Below, one piece after another: positions 1 through 8,253 of a stretch of DNA of 64,000 nucleotides. Where the stretch lies: NCBI GenBank assembly GCA_033856275.1, contig JAWVFJ010000024.1:1-64000 (forward strand), written 5' to 3'. The notes beneath the pieces were generated by a model that made no database searches, was not told the origin of the DNA, and saw only the letters and a program-made list of their open reading frames with translations. A program made the position numbers and the translations under genes. The stretch comes from VRUE01 sp033856275. Lineage in GTDB: Bacteria > Actinomycetota > Thermoleophilia > Solirubrobacterales > 70-9. Numbering within the stretch: the first letter of the stretch is position 1; each line of letters starts with the position of its first letter.

Positions 1-96
1 TCCCTCGGCGATGTCTCGCCTGCTGAGTTCGAGGACCTATACGTTCGACAGGAGGTTCAACTGATCTCCCCTTTTATGAAGATTGGATCCAACTAA
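1..96 (+). CDS. C-terminal end of an IS3-like transposase (partial)
   Basis: The window opens inside an open frame that ends with TAA at 94-96. The last 31 residues begin SLGDVSPAEFEDLY, which resembles the 'LGYxSPxEFE' end of IS3-family OrfB integrase-core transposases. The catalytic DDE residues would lie upstream of the window. It is followed directly by a sequence that looks like an IS terminus. The short length limits confidence; another DDE transposase family is possible. Confidence 0.5.
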   Translation, partial: SLGDVSPAEFEDLYVRQEVQLISPFMKIGSN

Positions 97-126
97 AAAC
101 GTCTCCGTCGAACCTGGTCCGGCTCA
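97..126 (+). mobile_element. putative right terminal inverted repeat of the IS element
   Basis: Immediately after the transposase stop the sequence ends in ...ctggtccggctca. Its reverse complement begins TGAGCC, and TG...CA termini are typical of IS3-family elements. The partner left end is outside the window, so the boundary at 126 is inferred from position and the terminal CA only. Confidence 0.3.
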
Positions 127-167
127 CTTTCCTGCGGCCCAGTCCCCGCGCTGTCATGTGCGGGGTG

Positions 168-196
168 CCGACCTACCTACCGCTGGAGTAGGTCGG
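168..196. terminator. hairpin downstream of the IS remnant and of the 314-1012 gene
   Basis: CCGACCTAC (168-176) and GTAGGTCGG (188-196) form a perfect 9-bp stem with an 11-nt loop, followed on the plus strand by ttctctcc. It could terminate the transposase transcript or the minus-strand gene ending at 314. A further copy of GTAGGTCGG occurs at about 245-253. The rest of 127-313 shows no credible gene. Confidence 0.35.
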
Positions 197-313
197 TTCT
201 CTCCATATGGTCTTGACAAGCGCTCTCGCGGCGCTGGATTGGCGGGTAGGTCGGGGGGCGTAGCCGCCGACTTGCCGATAGTGGGATCAAGCGGCGCGCG
301 TTACAACAGCGCC

Positions 314-1012
314 CTAGAGACCTGTGCGACCTATCATTTCAAATGCGCCTTCGTCTCCTATAACTTCGTTTCCTCTAACGGTGAACACGCCCCGAGAACT
401 TCGAACCGTCACCTTTTGAACATGGCTTCCGAGGTGATAGTACGACACAAAGTATCGTAGATTTCGAAGCCACACGAACCGCTGTCGAAGCGCTTGGCTT
501 GGCGGTCGTGAGTGTATTACCATGCGTTTTCCGCTACTCATGGTCAGCGTTATGGATTTGACGCTACCGCCGGCAGCACCAGCGAAGACCCTCTCCGATC
601 CCTCGTAATCGTCTCGAGCGCTGATCACGAAGTCATTCGGCAGATGCCCACCAGTGGGAATTCCCCAACTCCAGCTAAAGCTGCCAGGCATAGGGATTTT
701 CCTGCTGCGAGGGATTTTCCTGCTGCGTTCCGCTTCCGCTTCCCAGCCGTGACTATATGGCTTTCGGTCCGGACGGAATTCGAATCCTAGAAGCCAAGCC
801 GAGCAGTTGCGCCCGTTCTTTCGGATTGACACCATCACTGTCCAAGGGATGCCGTTGGGACTTTTCCCACGTGCGATTGGTTGACGGTGCCCACATGTAC
901 GTGCCGTCTGATCCGACTGCGCCCAAGGTCTTACGTTCAGGACAGTAGCCAACAAAAAGCAGGCAGCCAAAGTGGTGACTGCCATATAAGCTCCACGCTT
1001 AGTTATTGTCAT
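314..1012 (-). CDS. hypothetical secreted protein downstream of the RHS gene
   Basis: This encodes 232 residues with a signal-peptide-like start: KR at positions 5-6, then a hydrophobic run AVTTLAACFLLATVL. No family was recognised. The mature part is basic and contains an exact six-residue duplication (SRKIPR twice). It begins 40 bp after the RHS stop codon on the same strand, where immunity or accessory genes of polymorphic toxins usually lie. Base composition is clearly less G+C-rich than the core genes, consistent with acquired DNA. An alternative ATG at 985 has the better ribosome site (TGGAG, 5 nt away) but would remove the charged n-region of the signal peptide. Confidence 0.55.
   Translation of the reverse strand: MTITKRGAYMAVTTLAACFLLATVLNVRPWAQSDQTARTCGHRQPIARGKSPNGIPWTVMVSIRKNGRNCSAWLLGFEFRPDRKPYSHGWEAEAERSRKIPRSRKIPMPGSFSWSWGIPTGGHLPNDFVISARDDYEGSERVFAGAAGGSVKSITLTMSSGKRMVIHSRPPSQALRQRFVWLRNLRYFVSYYHLGSHVQKVTVRSSRGVFTVRGNEVIGDEGAFEMIGRTGL
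692..727. repeat. perfect 2 x 18-bp tandem duplication inside the secreted hypothetical gene
   Basis: The 18-bp unit agggattttcctgctgcg occurs twice with no mismatch. It adds six residues in frame. Exact identity suggests a recent slippage event. Confidence 0.9.
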
Positions 1013-1052
1013 GATGTTTCAGTTACCGAAAGGACGAGATAGACGTACTACG

Positions 1053-4000
1053 TTAGCCGCGACAGATGCTTTTTGCCTGAAGGTCGAAGGTGTGAACGAA
1101 TCCCTCACAAAGCGGGCAATTTTTGGCCGTCACCCACATTTCAACTTCGATTGTCCATTCATAAGTTACGCCTTGCAAACATTGATAGCTTAGCGGGTTT
1201 CGCTTCTTGTAGTTCCCGATCTCAACTTCTCCGTCATGGGAGATGCTAGATCCATCCGGCCGGGATTCATAAATAGTTCCATGCTGGCTCGGAGCGCTGA
1301 GCTTTATTTTGACCGCCACGGCGCCCATATGTTCGCCCTTACGGGCGCAATACACATTGAAGCGCACTTTGATTCGACCGTAGCCGCCACGTTCATAGTG
1401 ATGATGGTTTGTATGAGCGTGAGCCCTTCCCCTGCACAAAAGGTCGTGGGAGGACGTCGCATCGGTGCCAGCGAGGTCGAGTCCATTTATGGGATCTGCA
1501 TTGGCATAGTCATAGGCATTTGCCGACCCACCTTCAATCGGATCGACCGAGATGAAGCGTCCTATCGCTGGCACGTAGCTCCTAACCCCCATTTGAATAA
1601 CGCCAGAAGGCAATTCGGTACGGCGCGACTTGTCCCCCAGCCACCCGTAGCGACCGGCACTGCCTTTCACAGGATTGCCGAACTCTTCGAATTCGAATTT
1701 GGCTGTCGGTTCTTTCGCCGACAAGCTGGAGCTGGCGGTGGCCACGATATCTCCGTGCAGATTGGTGAGTTGAAAGCTGGTCGTACCGGAGCTTTCCTGA
1801 ACCGCAGCGAGACCACCACCGATACCGGCGATGCTGCGGGTCCAGGTTCCACTGCGTTCAGTCCAAGCCGTCGAGTCCGAAGCCAACGCGTAGTGGAAGA
1901 TTTCGGTGCCTGTTTTCGTTCCCGTTTGGGTCACCTGGCGGGGGCGTCCAGTCGCATCGAGCTGGTAGGTGTTTGTCAGTCCTCCCTGCGACTGACTGGC
2001 GACCATTTCGTTGCTGAAGAAGGTGGTTTCCAAGGTGCTGCCGCCGGCCCATTTGCTCGGCAGTTTGGTAATCCGGCCAAAGTTGTCGTAGGTGATGGTT
2101 TCGGGACCAATCAAGCGATCGGCAGCGTCATATTTGTATTCCTGGCTGGTGCCGGCGGAGGTGGTGTCGCATTTGCCTTCGGCGCCTGGTGCCCGCGTGG
2201 TCAGTTTCGTCCGGTTCGAGTCCTTGCCGGCTTCGCCTTCGAAGAAGTACTGACGCGTCGTGCAACCTTCCCCGTTCGGGGTGTCCTTGACCAATTCCAG
2301 CCTGCCGGCTTTGTCATAGCTGTATTGCTGGCTTGAGGCCAAGCTCGTCTGAGAGAGGATCTGGCCGTAAACCGAGCGTTCGTCGCTTTCTTCCAGCCAG
2401 GTGCATTTTTCGGTGCAGCTGGCGACCTTCGTGTAGGAGAGTTTGGTTGGAGCGCCTGCTTCGTCGTAGGTCGTTTTCGCGACCAAGCCATTCGGCAGCC
2501 CTTCTTCGGTCATCTTGCCGTCAGCGTCATAAGCGGCAGTGAAGGTGCCCACCGCAGAGTCTTCGAGTTTGACCAGCAGACCCGAGGTCGGATCGTAGAC
2601 CCGCGTCTGGGTGCCCTTGCCGTCGGTCGTTGTGACCGGGCGGCTATCCAGGTCATAGCTGGTGGTCGAGGAGTTGCCATCGGCGTCGGTGTATTTCGTC
2701 GGCCTGCCCAAGGCGTCGTAGGCCACCACCGCGGCCTGGGTATCGAAGCCTTCGCATTTGACTTCGCAGGTGAACTTCTGTTCTTCTGGCAGGCCGGTCA
2801 TCGCGCTGTAGATGGTCTGCGTCGGGGACAGGGCCGTTCCGCCGCCGACCTGTTTGCTGGTCGTTTCGCGGCCGGCGGTGTCGTAGGTCTTGATCGTCGT
2901 GCGGGTGCCTTCGGCTTTGCCCCCTGGGCTTTCGATCACTTCGGTCGGCTCGCTCAGAGCGTTGTAGGAGAGGTACTTCGTCACCAGAAGTTCGGGTTGG
3001 CCTTCGGCTTTGGGCTGAGCGGCCGGCATGACCTTGCAGGGCAGGTTGGCGAAGGCGGGCTTGTTCTTGCATTCGTCGTCGCCTTCGCCGTTGCTGCTGT
3101 AGTAGATGATCTTCGTCGTGTGAGCGTCTCCCCCACTCGGTTTGGCGGGGAGGCTCCTTTCGATCGGCAGCCCGGTCGTTTTGTTGTAGGCGACGCGGCT
3201 GCGCAGTTCGAGCCCTTCGGGATCGACGATCGTTTCGGTCGGCTTGCGCAGCGTCCAGTCGTATTTGGTTTCGGTGACGCGCTGGTCGGCATCTGGTTTG
3301 CCGACGATGCTGGCGCCGGTAGCTTCGCGTGTCGGCAGGTGCGGTTTGGGGTATCCCGGCGGTGGCGTCGGCGCTTCTTTGTCGTATTCGACAAAGCGAT
3401 GCAGGCGAGCCGGTTTTGTTTCGCCTGATTCGGTGAGGCGCACCAGATGCGTCGGCCCCCATTCCTCCTGCATCTGGGTGCCGTCTGCGGAGAAGTGGCG
3501 TTTGGTTTCCAGTTCTTCGGACTTTGCCACCGAGCCCGAGTCGGCGGCCAGCGCCCACAGACGGTTCTGGGCGGTTAGTTCGCGCACGACGTTGCCGTAT
3601 TCGTCGGCTTCGGTAGTCGTGATCGATGGTGTCGCGGTGCCGGCGCCAGAAGGCGTCGCCACGTTTACCTGCTGGCCTTCGGCGTCCATGTAGTAGACGG
3701 TCGCTCGCGAGTAGGCCGGCGGGCTCGAGGGGATTTCATCGGGCGGGAAGATCGCGGTCGCATCGACCGGGATGTCGTGCTGCCCCCATTTGGCCACATC
3801 GGAAGCGCTCATCTGGTTGGGAGCGCTGCCACTGAGGGGCACGCCGTAGACGAGCGTGGTCTGGGCGACCGAGGGACTGGCGAGCAGGGTGGCGCGTTTG
3901 ACGCTGATCAGGCGACCGTTGGCCTGCTCTTCATCGTAGGAGCCGTATTCCATTGTCCACGGTTCCTGCCCTGGGGGCGTGATCGTTTTGAGCTGGCCGC

Positions 4001-6614
4001 CAGCTTCATAGCTGTAGGTCTCTTTCAGCGTCGAGAGCCGTGGGTCCCACTCTTCGATCAGTCGCCCTTCGGTGTTGTAGCTGTACTTGGCGACTTCCCA
4101 CTGGCCCATCGTCGTTGAGTTGGCTGGGCCGTAGTAGGTGATAAAAGCGAGACGTTCGCTCATCGACTCCGGCGCACCCCAGCTCTTTGCCGCTTTATAG
4201 GTAAAGGTGAGCACTCGGCAGCCGAGGGTGGTGGTCGCCGTCGCTTCGGGGCAGCTGACCCCCGGCGCCGTCGGCGCGATGATCATGCTGAGGCGGCGTG
4301 CTGTGCCAGTGAGCGCGTAGACCATCCGGGTCGTGTTGCCTTCGCCGCCGGTCTGCGAGACAGACACCGGCCTGTATTCGGTGCCTGTTCCGCCGCTGTA
4401 GAAAAGGGTGCGGCTGCCTTCGGGATCGGTCAGGGCGAGATGCGTTTCGTCCTGGTACCAGAGTTCCCAGCCTGCCGCTTCGGGTGGTGTGAGGAAGGTT
4501 TTACCGTTCTTTTCGAAGGCATATTCGTAGCCTTCAAGGTCGGTGACGATCGCATAGTCGCCGAGGCCTTCTTCTTTTTCTTCAGGGCTGGCGAGGACTT
4601 CGCGAACACTCCGCCATTCCGCCCCGCCGCTGGCCTGCACCGCGAGGCCCGGTTTCCAGCCTTGGCCGAGAACACTTTCTGGAGTCTCCGCCGCTGCCTT
4701 GCGCGAGCTGTGGGTGCGGGAGAATTCAAGCCCTGCGCCAAGCCCCGGGATCGAGACATCGGTGCGGGCGACCGTGAAGTTCCCGGTCAGCAGGTCGACC
4801 GACCCCGGCCCGATTGGGGCGGTGGCGTCGCGGGGAGCGCCGACGAAACGATCCACAGTTGCGTTGACCGGGGCGCTGTAGCCCGGCCCGAGGCCGTCAA
4901 AGAGGGCGCGCACCTGAATCGCGCCGCCGTGGTTTCGCAGGGCAGCGCTCGCGTGCGCAGCATCGAAGTACATCGCTTCGGTTTCGCTTTTGCCCGTGAC
5001 CACCACCGGCCAACTGACTTCTTTGCCTTCGGCGTTCATCATCAGCGAGGAGGGAATCGTCTGGAAGGCACCGCTTTTGCCTTCCCTGAACTGCATCGTC
5101 ACTTCGTTGACCCCGGCTTCCCATTTGGCCTTCATCTTCAGGCGCCGGGAGGTCACGGTTCCCTCGGTGGGCAGGGAAAGCACGCTGGTTGAAGGAGCGG
5201 CCTGGTAGTAGCTGACTTTGAGGTAGGGGCGGTTGGCTTCAAGGTTGGCCGCGTTAGAGGATTCGAATTTGACCTGTCGCTGCGTGCAGGAGCTGGCGCC
5301 GCATTCGCGTGATTTGTCATCGATCAGCTTGGCGCCGAAGCTGATGCTTTCCGGTTTGGAGACGGCTTCCTGGATCGCTTGGCGAGAGAGCGGGAAGTTC
5401 CACCAGCCCGCAGCGCTACCGCGTTCTGAGGTCAGGATCTTGCCGAGTTCTTCGGTGTAATCACCGCCTTCGGTCGTCCATTTGCTCTTGTCGTCATAGC
5501 CGACCCAGTTGACCTTGCTGGTCCAGGGCCGGGTCACTTTTTGCAGTTCGACACCGCTCGTGTTGAGCAAGGCTTCGGGAGCACGCATGCTGAAGGTAGC
5601 CGAGCTGACGTAGGCGCTAGTCGGTATCGCGGCGAGGCTGTAGCGGAGAAGGGCACGCTTCCATTCGTCGTTCGCACTGCTCACCTGCGGCAGGTACGCA
5701 AGAGGGAGTTCCGTCGTTGCCGTACCGCATTTGCCGAAAGTTTTCGATCCGGCTTTGCCGCCGTAGGTGCACTCAAGCGTGGGCGTATTGACTTTGAGGG
5801 TTGGGTCAATGCTCACCGGCCAGACCCGCTCGGGAGCAGACAGCCATTCGCGATCGGCTTCGACTGTCAGCTGCCAGCCTCCCTCGACTTGTGGGTCGAG
5901 TTTGTAGTGAACTGCCGAGGAGACAGCCGCGGCGCCTTCGTTATCGGCAATCGTGGGAGCCGGCAGGACAAATGCCGTCTTGCCTTCAGGATCACCGAAG
6001 GCGATGGATCCATCGTTCAGAAAGGAAAGCGTAAGGCCGCTTGAGGCGTCGAGCTCAAAGTGGAAGGTGGACGGCGCGGAGAGGCTCGCTATTTCGATGC
6101 TCTCCTTGATGCCGTTGGGCACGCCGGCGTAGTCGAAAGTCGTGCCGCCGGCCGCTGCTTCATAGCTCGCCGTCTCGCCTTCGAGGTGCGCCGGCGTTGA
6201 AGGCTCGCCAAGCAGCTCTGCTGAGACCCATTGCCCGTCCCTGGTCAATCGCACTGGTTCTTCGCCGAGGCGCTGCGGGAGGCTCACGTCAAAGTCATTG
6301 GCGCCATTGGTGAGACCACCGTCTTCGGTTTCTTCCAGCCCTTCGTCGATTGGCTTCCAGCTGCCTTCGCCGTCGAGGTAGTTGACCGGTGTCTCGAAGA
6401 CCCTTGTTTCGAGCCCACCGCCTTTCAAGCGAAACGTCTGGGAGTTGGCGGTGCGATCGGCGATGACTTCAGGACCGAGTTCGGCGGCAGGGGGCTCAGA
6501 GAGCGCCGGGTTCGAGTCGCCCGCTTTGTCCTGCTCTGCAAACGCGATGCCCGAGCCGATGGCGAGCAGCAGCAAGACAGCAGCAACTACCCCGATGAGC
6601 CTGATCCCCTTCAA
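1053..6614 (-). CDS. RHS-repeat surface protein, candidate polymorphic toxin
   Basis: This is an exported 1853-residue protein starting at TTG, with a strong GGGGAGG site 6 nt upstream. Order: signal peptide (about 1-26); a beta-rich region; a DNRLRE-like domain (about 270-475); a DUF6531-like entry segment (GSVDLLTGNFTVARTDVSIPG); many YDxxGR-type RHS/YD repeats that would build the hollow shell; and the RHS core ending (IGRFISVDP...NAYDYANADPINGLDLAG). A distinct 136-residue C-terminal tip follows. RHS proteins carry a toxic or adhesive cargo at that end. The tip is lower in G+C and not RHS-like, so it is probably exchangeable. Two winged-helix regulator genes lie directly upstream on the same strand. 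The tip's activity cannot be named from sequence. Confidence 0.93.
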   Translation of the reverse strand: MKGIRLIGVVAAVLLLLAIGSGIAFAEQDKAGDSNPALSEPPAAELGPEVIADRTANSQTFRLKGGGLETRVFETPVNYLDGEGSWKPIDEGLEETEDGGLTNGANDFDVSLPQRLGEEPVRLTRDGQWVSAELLGEPSTPAHLEGETASYEAAAGGTTFDYAGVPNGIKESIEIASLSAPSTFHFELDASSGLTLSFLNDGSIAFGDPEGKTAFVLPAPTIADNEGAAAVSSAVHYKLDPQVEGGWQLTVEADREWLSAPERVWPVSIDPTLKVNTPTLECTYGGKAGSKTFGKCGTATTELPLAYLPQVSSANDEWKRALLRYSLAAIPTSAYVSSATFSMRAPEALLNTSGVELQKVTRPWTSKVNWVGYDDKSKWTTEGGDYTEELGKILTSERGSAAGWWNFPLSRQAIQEAVSKPESISFGAKLIDDKSRECGASSCTQRQVKFESSNAANLEANRPYLKVSYYQAAPSTSVLSLPTEGTVTSRRLKMKAKWEAGVNEVTMQFREGKSGAFQTIPSSLMMNAEGKEVSWPVVVTGKSETEAMYFDAAHASAALRNHGGAIQVRALFDGLGPGYSAPVNATVDRFVGAPRDATAPIGPGSVDLLTGNFTVARTDVSIPGLGAGLEFSRTHSSRKAAAETPESVLGQGWKPGLAVQASGGAEWRSVREVLASPEEKEEGLGDYAIVTDLEGYEYAFEKNGKTFLTPPEAAGWELWYQDETHLALTDPEGSRTLFYSGGTGTEYRPVSVSQTGGEGNTTRMVYALTGTARRLSMIIAPTAPGVSCPEATATTTLGCRVLTFTYKAAKSWGAPESMSERLAFITYYGPANSTTMGQWEVAKYSYNTEGRLIEEWDPRLSTLKETYSYEAGGQLKTITPPGQEPWTMEYGSYDEEQANGRLISVKRATLLASPSVAQTTLVYGVPLSGSAPNQMSASDVAKWGQHDIPVDATAIFPPDEIPSSPPAYSRATVYYMDAEGQQVNVATPSGAGTATPSITTTEADEYGNVVRELTAQNRLWALAADSGSVAKSEELETKRHFSADGTQMQEEWGPTHLVRLTESGETKPARLHRFVEYDKEAPTPPPGYPKPHLPTREATGASIVGKPDADQRVTETKYDWTLRKPTETIVDPEGLELRSRVAYNKTTGLPIERSLPAKPSGGDAHTTKIIYYSSNGEGDDECKNKPAFANLPCKVMPAAQPKAEGQPELLVTKYLSYNALSEPTEVIESPGGKAEGTRTTIKTYDTAGRETTSKQVGGGTALSPTQTIYSAMTGLPEEQKFTCEVKCEGFDTQAAVVAYDALGRPTKYTDADGNSSTTSYDLDSRPVTTTDGKGTQTRVYDPTSGLLVKLEDSAVGTFTAAYDADGKMTEEGLPNGLVAKTTYDEAGAPTKLSYTKVASCTEKCTWLEESDERSVYGQILSQTSLASSQQYSYDKAGRLELVKDTPNGEGCTTRQYFFEGEAGKDSNRTKLTTRAPGAEGKCDTTSAGTSQEYKYDAADRLIGPETITYDNFGRITKLPSKWAGGSTLETTFFSNEMVASQSQGGLTNTYQLDATGRPRQVTQTGTKTGTEIFHYALASDSTAWTERSGTWTRSIAGIGGGLAAVQESSGTTSFQLTNLHGDIVATASSSLSAKEPTAKFEFEEFGNPVKGSAGRYGWLGDKSRRTELPSGVIQMGVRSYVPAIGRFISVDPIEGGSANAYDYANADPINGLDLAGTDATSSHDLLCRGRAHAHTNHHHYERGGYGRIKVRFNVYCARKGEHMGAVAVKIKLSAPSQHGTIYESRPDGSSISHDGEVEIGNYKKRNPLSYQCLQGVTYEWTIEVEMWVTAKNCPLCEGFVHTFDLQAKSICRG
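1056..1463 (-). other. variable C-terminal tip of the RHS protein
   Basis: These 136 residues begin just after the conserved NADPINGLDLAG boundary. They contain HAHTNHHHYERGGYG, alternating hydrophobic strands (RIKVRFNVYC, VAVKIKLSA, YEWTIEVEMWV) and six cysteines, including CPLC. This suggests a disulfide- or metal-stabilised beta-sandwich rather than an obvious nuclease. Base composition is visibly lower in G+C than the RHS body. Boundary inferred from the RHS core motif. Confidence 0.6.
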
Positions 6615-6690
6615 CTGATTCCTCCCCTTTGTGTTTGTCTACATCTCTGCTTGAGCCCGATACGAGTTAGGGCACTTCAATCCGCAAGCG

Positions 6691-6972
6691 CTAGCGGCAC
6701 CGCTCTCTTGTAAATCCGTTGGTCCCGTCCCCTTTATCAACAAGGTCGAAGTGAAGTTCGGGACCAAAAATAACTTCCACCATTCCTGTCTTCCTAAGCG
6801 TGTCGAGGTGGTACTCGATTGCCCTAAGCGACCAGGCACAGTTCAGCCTCGCGTAAAGCTCCTTCGATGTGACAGGGCGATTCAACTCTCGCATTCCCGC
6901 GACGATCGCCGCCTTTGCCTCGTGGATATAGGACCGGGCGCTGACTTGAGAGAGGCGCCCGGTCCCATCCAC
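6691..6972 (-). CDS. small winged-helix DNA-binding protein
   Basis: About 93 residues; the conserved part YIHEAKAAIVAGMRELNR, PVTSKELYARLNCAWSLRAIEYHLDTLRK and TGMVEVIFGPELHFDLVDKG reads as one winged helix-turn-helix of ArsR/MarR-like shape. The chosen GTG at 6972 has no clear Shine-Dalgarno; ATG at 7083 or 7236 would add a low-complexity N-terminus that does not look like protein. The gene ends 76 bp before the RHS start on the same strand, so it may be co-transcribed with, or control, the RHS gene. The 6973-7247 stretch holds only two hairpins. Confidence 0.55.
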   Translation of the reverse strand: MDGTGRLSQVSARSYIHEAKAAIVAGMRELNRPVTSKELYARLNCAWSLRAIEYHLDTLRKTGMVEVIFGPELHFDLVDKGDGTNGFTRERCR

Positions 6973-7099
6973 GCCAGCCGCCCGTAGTCTTTCGGGCGCA
7001 TCGAGCTGTGCAGGCAAACGCCGCCGCGTCGTTGGGGAACGGAGGGCGGCGCGCTGCTGGGTGGAAGTGTGGTGTAAGTGCATGTGACTGGTGAAGAGC

Positions 7100-7144
7100 C
7101 CCCCGGGCGGTAGATAGGAGACTTGCGTCCGCCCCGCCCGGGGG
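7100..7144. terminator. long G+C-rich hairpin between two regulator genes
   Basis: CCCCCGGGCGG (7100-7110) pairs perfectly with CCGCCCGGGGG (7134-7144) around a 23-nt loop. It lies between the 7248-7898 regulator and the small winged-helix gene, both on the minus strand. It could stop or attenuate read-through. No U-tract follows on the minus strand. Confidence 0.4.
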
Positions 7145-7230
7145 AACCAACACTGGTTACTTCTTCGGTCACTGACGACCAAAAGGAGTACGAGTGTCGA
7201 TTGCTGGACAGTTTCAAATCGGTACGGCCG

Positions 7231-7249
7231 AGGCAACCCAAAGTTGCCT
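7231..7249 (-). terminator. hairpin overlapping the stop codon of the 216-residue regulator
   Basis: AGGCAAC (7231-7237) and GTTGCCT (7243-7249) form a perfect 7-bp stem with a 5-nt loop. It covers the stop codon of the gene ending at 7248. No U-run follows. Confidence 0.3.
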
Positions 7250-7898
7250 ACTGCTCAGTATTTGCTGAGTTACCGTAGTAACCGCCCTCGGGACGTCCTG
7301 GTCGGCCGCGCCTGCAAGAGAGGAACGCCACGACCTTCGTATGGCCTTCCTCTTCGGACTTTGCCATGCGGTTGGCAGCCCTAGCTTGAATCTCCTTAGC
7401 GCCTTTGTAGCTATGCGCCATGTGGTCGTGCATCTCTCGATCAGCCTGCGCATCGAGATACTGAGCATCCCAAACCAAGTACAGCTCATCGTCCTCGTCC
7501 ATCTTTCCAGCGCCATACGAAGAGACCGTCTCCGTGAGGATCGCTTGCGTGACCGCGCCGTTCAGATCGTGGCGGTCGGGGATTGGCATTCGCCGATAGA
7601 CCTCCGGCGTGACTTCCGCCATGACGATGGCCCTATAAACGCCACGGGCGTAGCCACCGATCATCTTGGTTCCGGCGAATTCGATGCAGCCGGATTCGTA
7701 GAGGTCGTGGATGTGCCCGGTGACCTTCTTGACGTTGACGCCGATCATGTCTGCGATCTCGCCGGCAGCGAAGGTGCCTTCGTGCAGGATCGCGATGATT
7801 TCGACTCTGATCCAATGATCGAGGGCGTGGGTCATTGCCTCCACCGGCTGCCGCGTCCGCTGTTTGAACGGCATCCGTCCGACCTGCCGAATCTTCAC
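7248..7898 (-). CDS. winged-helix transcriptional regulator
   Basis: This 216-residue protein begins at GTG 7898, with GGAGGGGG 6 nt upstream. Residues about 20-75 (LDHWIRVEIIAILHEGTFAAGEIADMIGVNVKKVTGHIHDLYESGCIEF) form an ArsR-like winged helix. The next segment, GYARGVYRAIVMAEVTPEVYRRM, is probably the wing and a linker. The remaining half (VTQAILTETVSSYGAGKMDEDDELYLVWDAQYLD and a charged helix) may sense a ligand or dimerise. It lies upstream of the small winged-helix gene and the RHS gene on the same strand. A perfect small palindrome about 100 bp upstream (7997-8008) is a possible autoregulatory site. Target unknown. Confidence 0.75.
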   Translation of the reverse strand: MKIRQVGRMPFKQRTRQPVEAMTHALDHWIRVEIIAILHEGTFAAGEIADMIGVNVKKVTGHIHDLYESGCIEFAGTKMIGGYARGVYRAIVMAEVTPEVYRRMPIPDRHDLNGAVTQAILTETVSSYGAGKMDEDDELYLVWDAQYLDAQADREMHDHMAHSYKGAKEIQARAANRMAKSEEEGHTKVVAFLSCRRGRPGRPEGGYYGNSANTEQ

Positions 7899-7996
7899 GC
7901 CTGACCCCCTCCAATCGAAAAGATTTCCGCTAATGCGCAGGCGAGCATACGGAGATCGTGAGGGTTGCGCGGACTGACCCGAGAACTCATGAAATT

Positions 7997-8008
7997 CTAA
8001 CTGGTTAG
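7997..8008. promoter_or_regulatory. palindrome CTAAC-TG-GTTAG, candidate operator
   Basis: A perfect 5+5 bp inverted repeat with 2-bp centre, flanked by A/T-rich AATT sequence on both sides. It lies in the 355-bp gap between the regulator (7898, minus) and the leader/small ORF at 8019-8139 (plus), where a divergent control region would be expected. Confidence 0.4.
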
Positions 8009-8018
8009 GAAATTCCTA

Positions 8019-8076
8019 CTCTCTCCTTCCCGTCCCGGTGCGGAGCCGGGTGACGACACGGGGAGGGAGGTGAGAG
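8019..8076 (+). promoter_or_regulatory. putative 5' leader that hides a Shine-Dalgarno sequence
   Basis: CTCTCTCCTTCC (8019-8030) can pair with GGGAGGTGAGAG (8065-8076), giving 11 pairs, one of them G-U, with one mismatch. An inner hairpin, CCCGG (8034-8038) with CCGGG (8046-8050), caps the structure. The right arm contains GGAGGTGA (8066-8073), an almost ideal ribosome site placed 6 nt before ATG 8080. A stem of this kind would block initiation unless opened. Pairing was done by hand. Confidence 0.4.
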
Positions 8077-8079
8077 GGA

Positions 8080-8139
8080 ATGAAGATCACGCCTGTTGAG
8101 ACAGTCGTGCCGCTAGTGCAAACGGTCAAGCAGCGGTAA
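8080..8139 (+). CDS. 19-residue small ORF / possible leader peptide
   Basis: ATG 8080 follows GGAGGTGA at optimal spacing and encodes MKITPVETVVPLVQTVKQR, then TAA. Nothing like it was recognised. The near-perfect ribosome site is the evidence for translation; the length alone would not justify a call. No plus-strand gene follows closely (the next genes are on the minus strand, then the tRNA), so it may be a free-standing microprotein. The rest of 8140-8253 shows nothing. Confidence 0.35.
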   Translation: MKITPVETVVPLVQTVKQR

Positions 8140-8253
8140 GTAAGCCGGGTCGGTCTCGATCTCAGCAAGGGGTCGGGACTGGCCCGTCAAGAAAATCGTC
8201 TGAGCAAAAGGCCGTCACGGTTGAAGCCCTCGATGCCTTGCGTCCAGGGACGA

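Noticed and set aside
1236..2336. Long plus-strand open frame of 366 codons opposite the RHS gene
   Set aside because: It is a reading-frame shadow of the G+C-rich RHS gene; its protein is Phe/Gly/Val-rich without domains and has no ribosome site.
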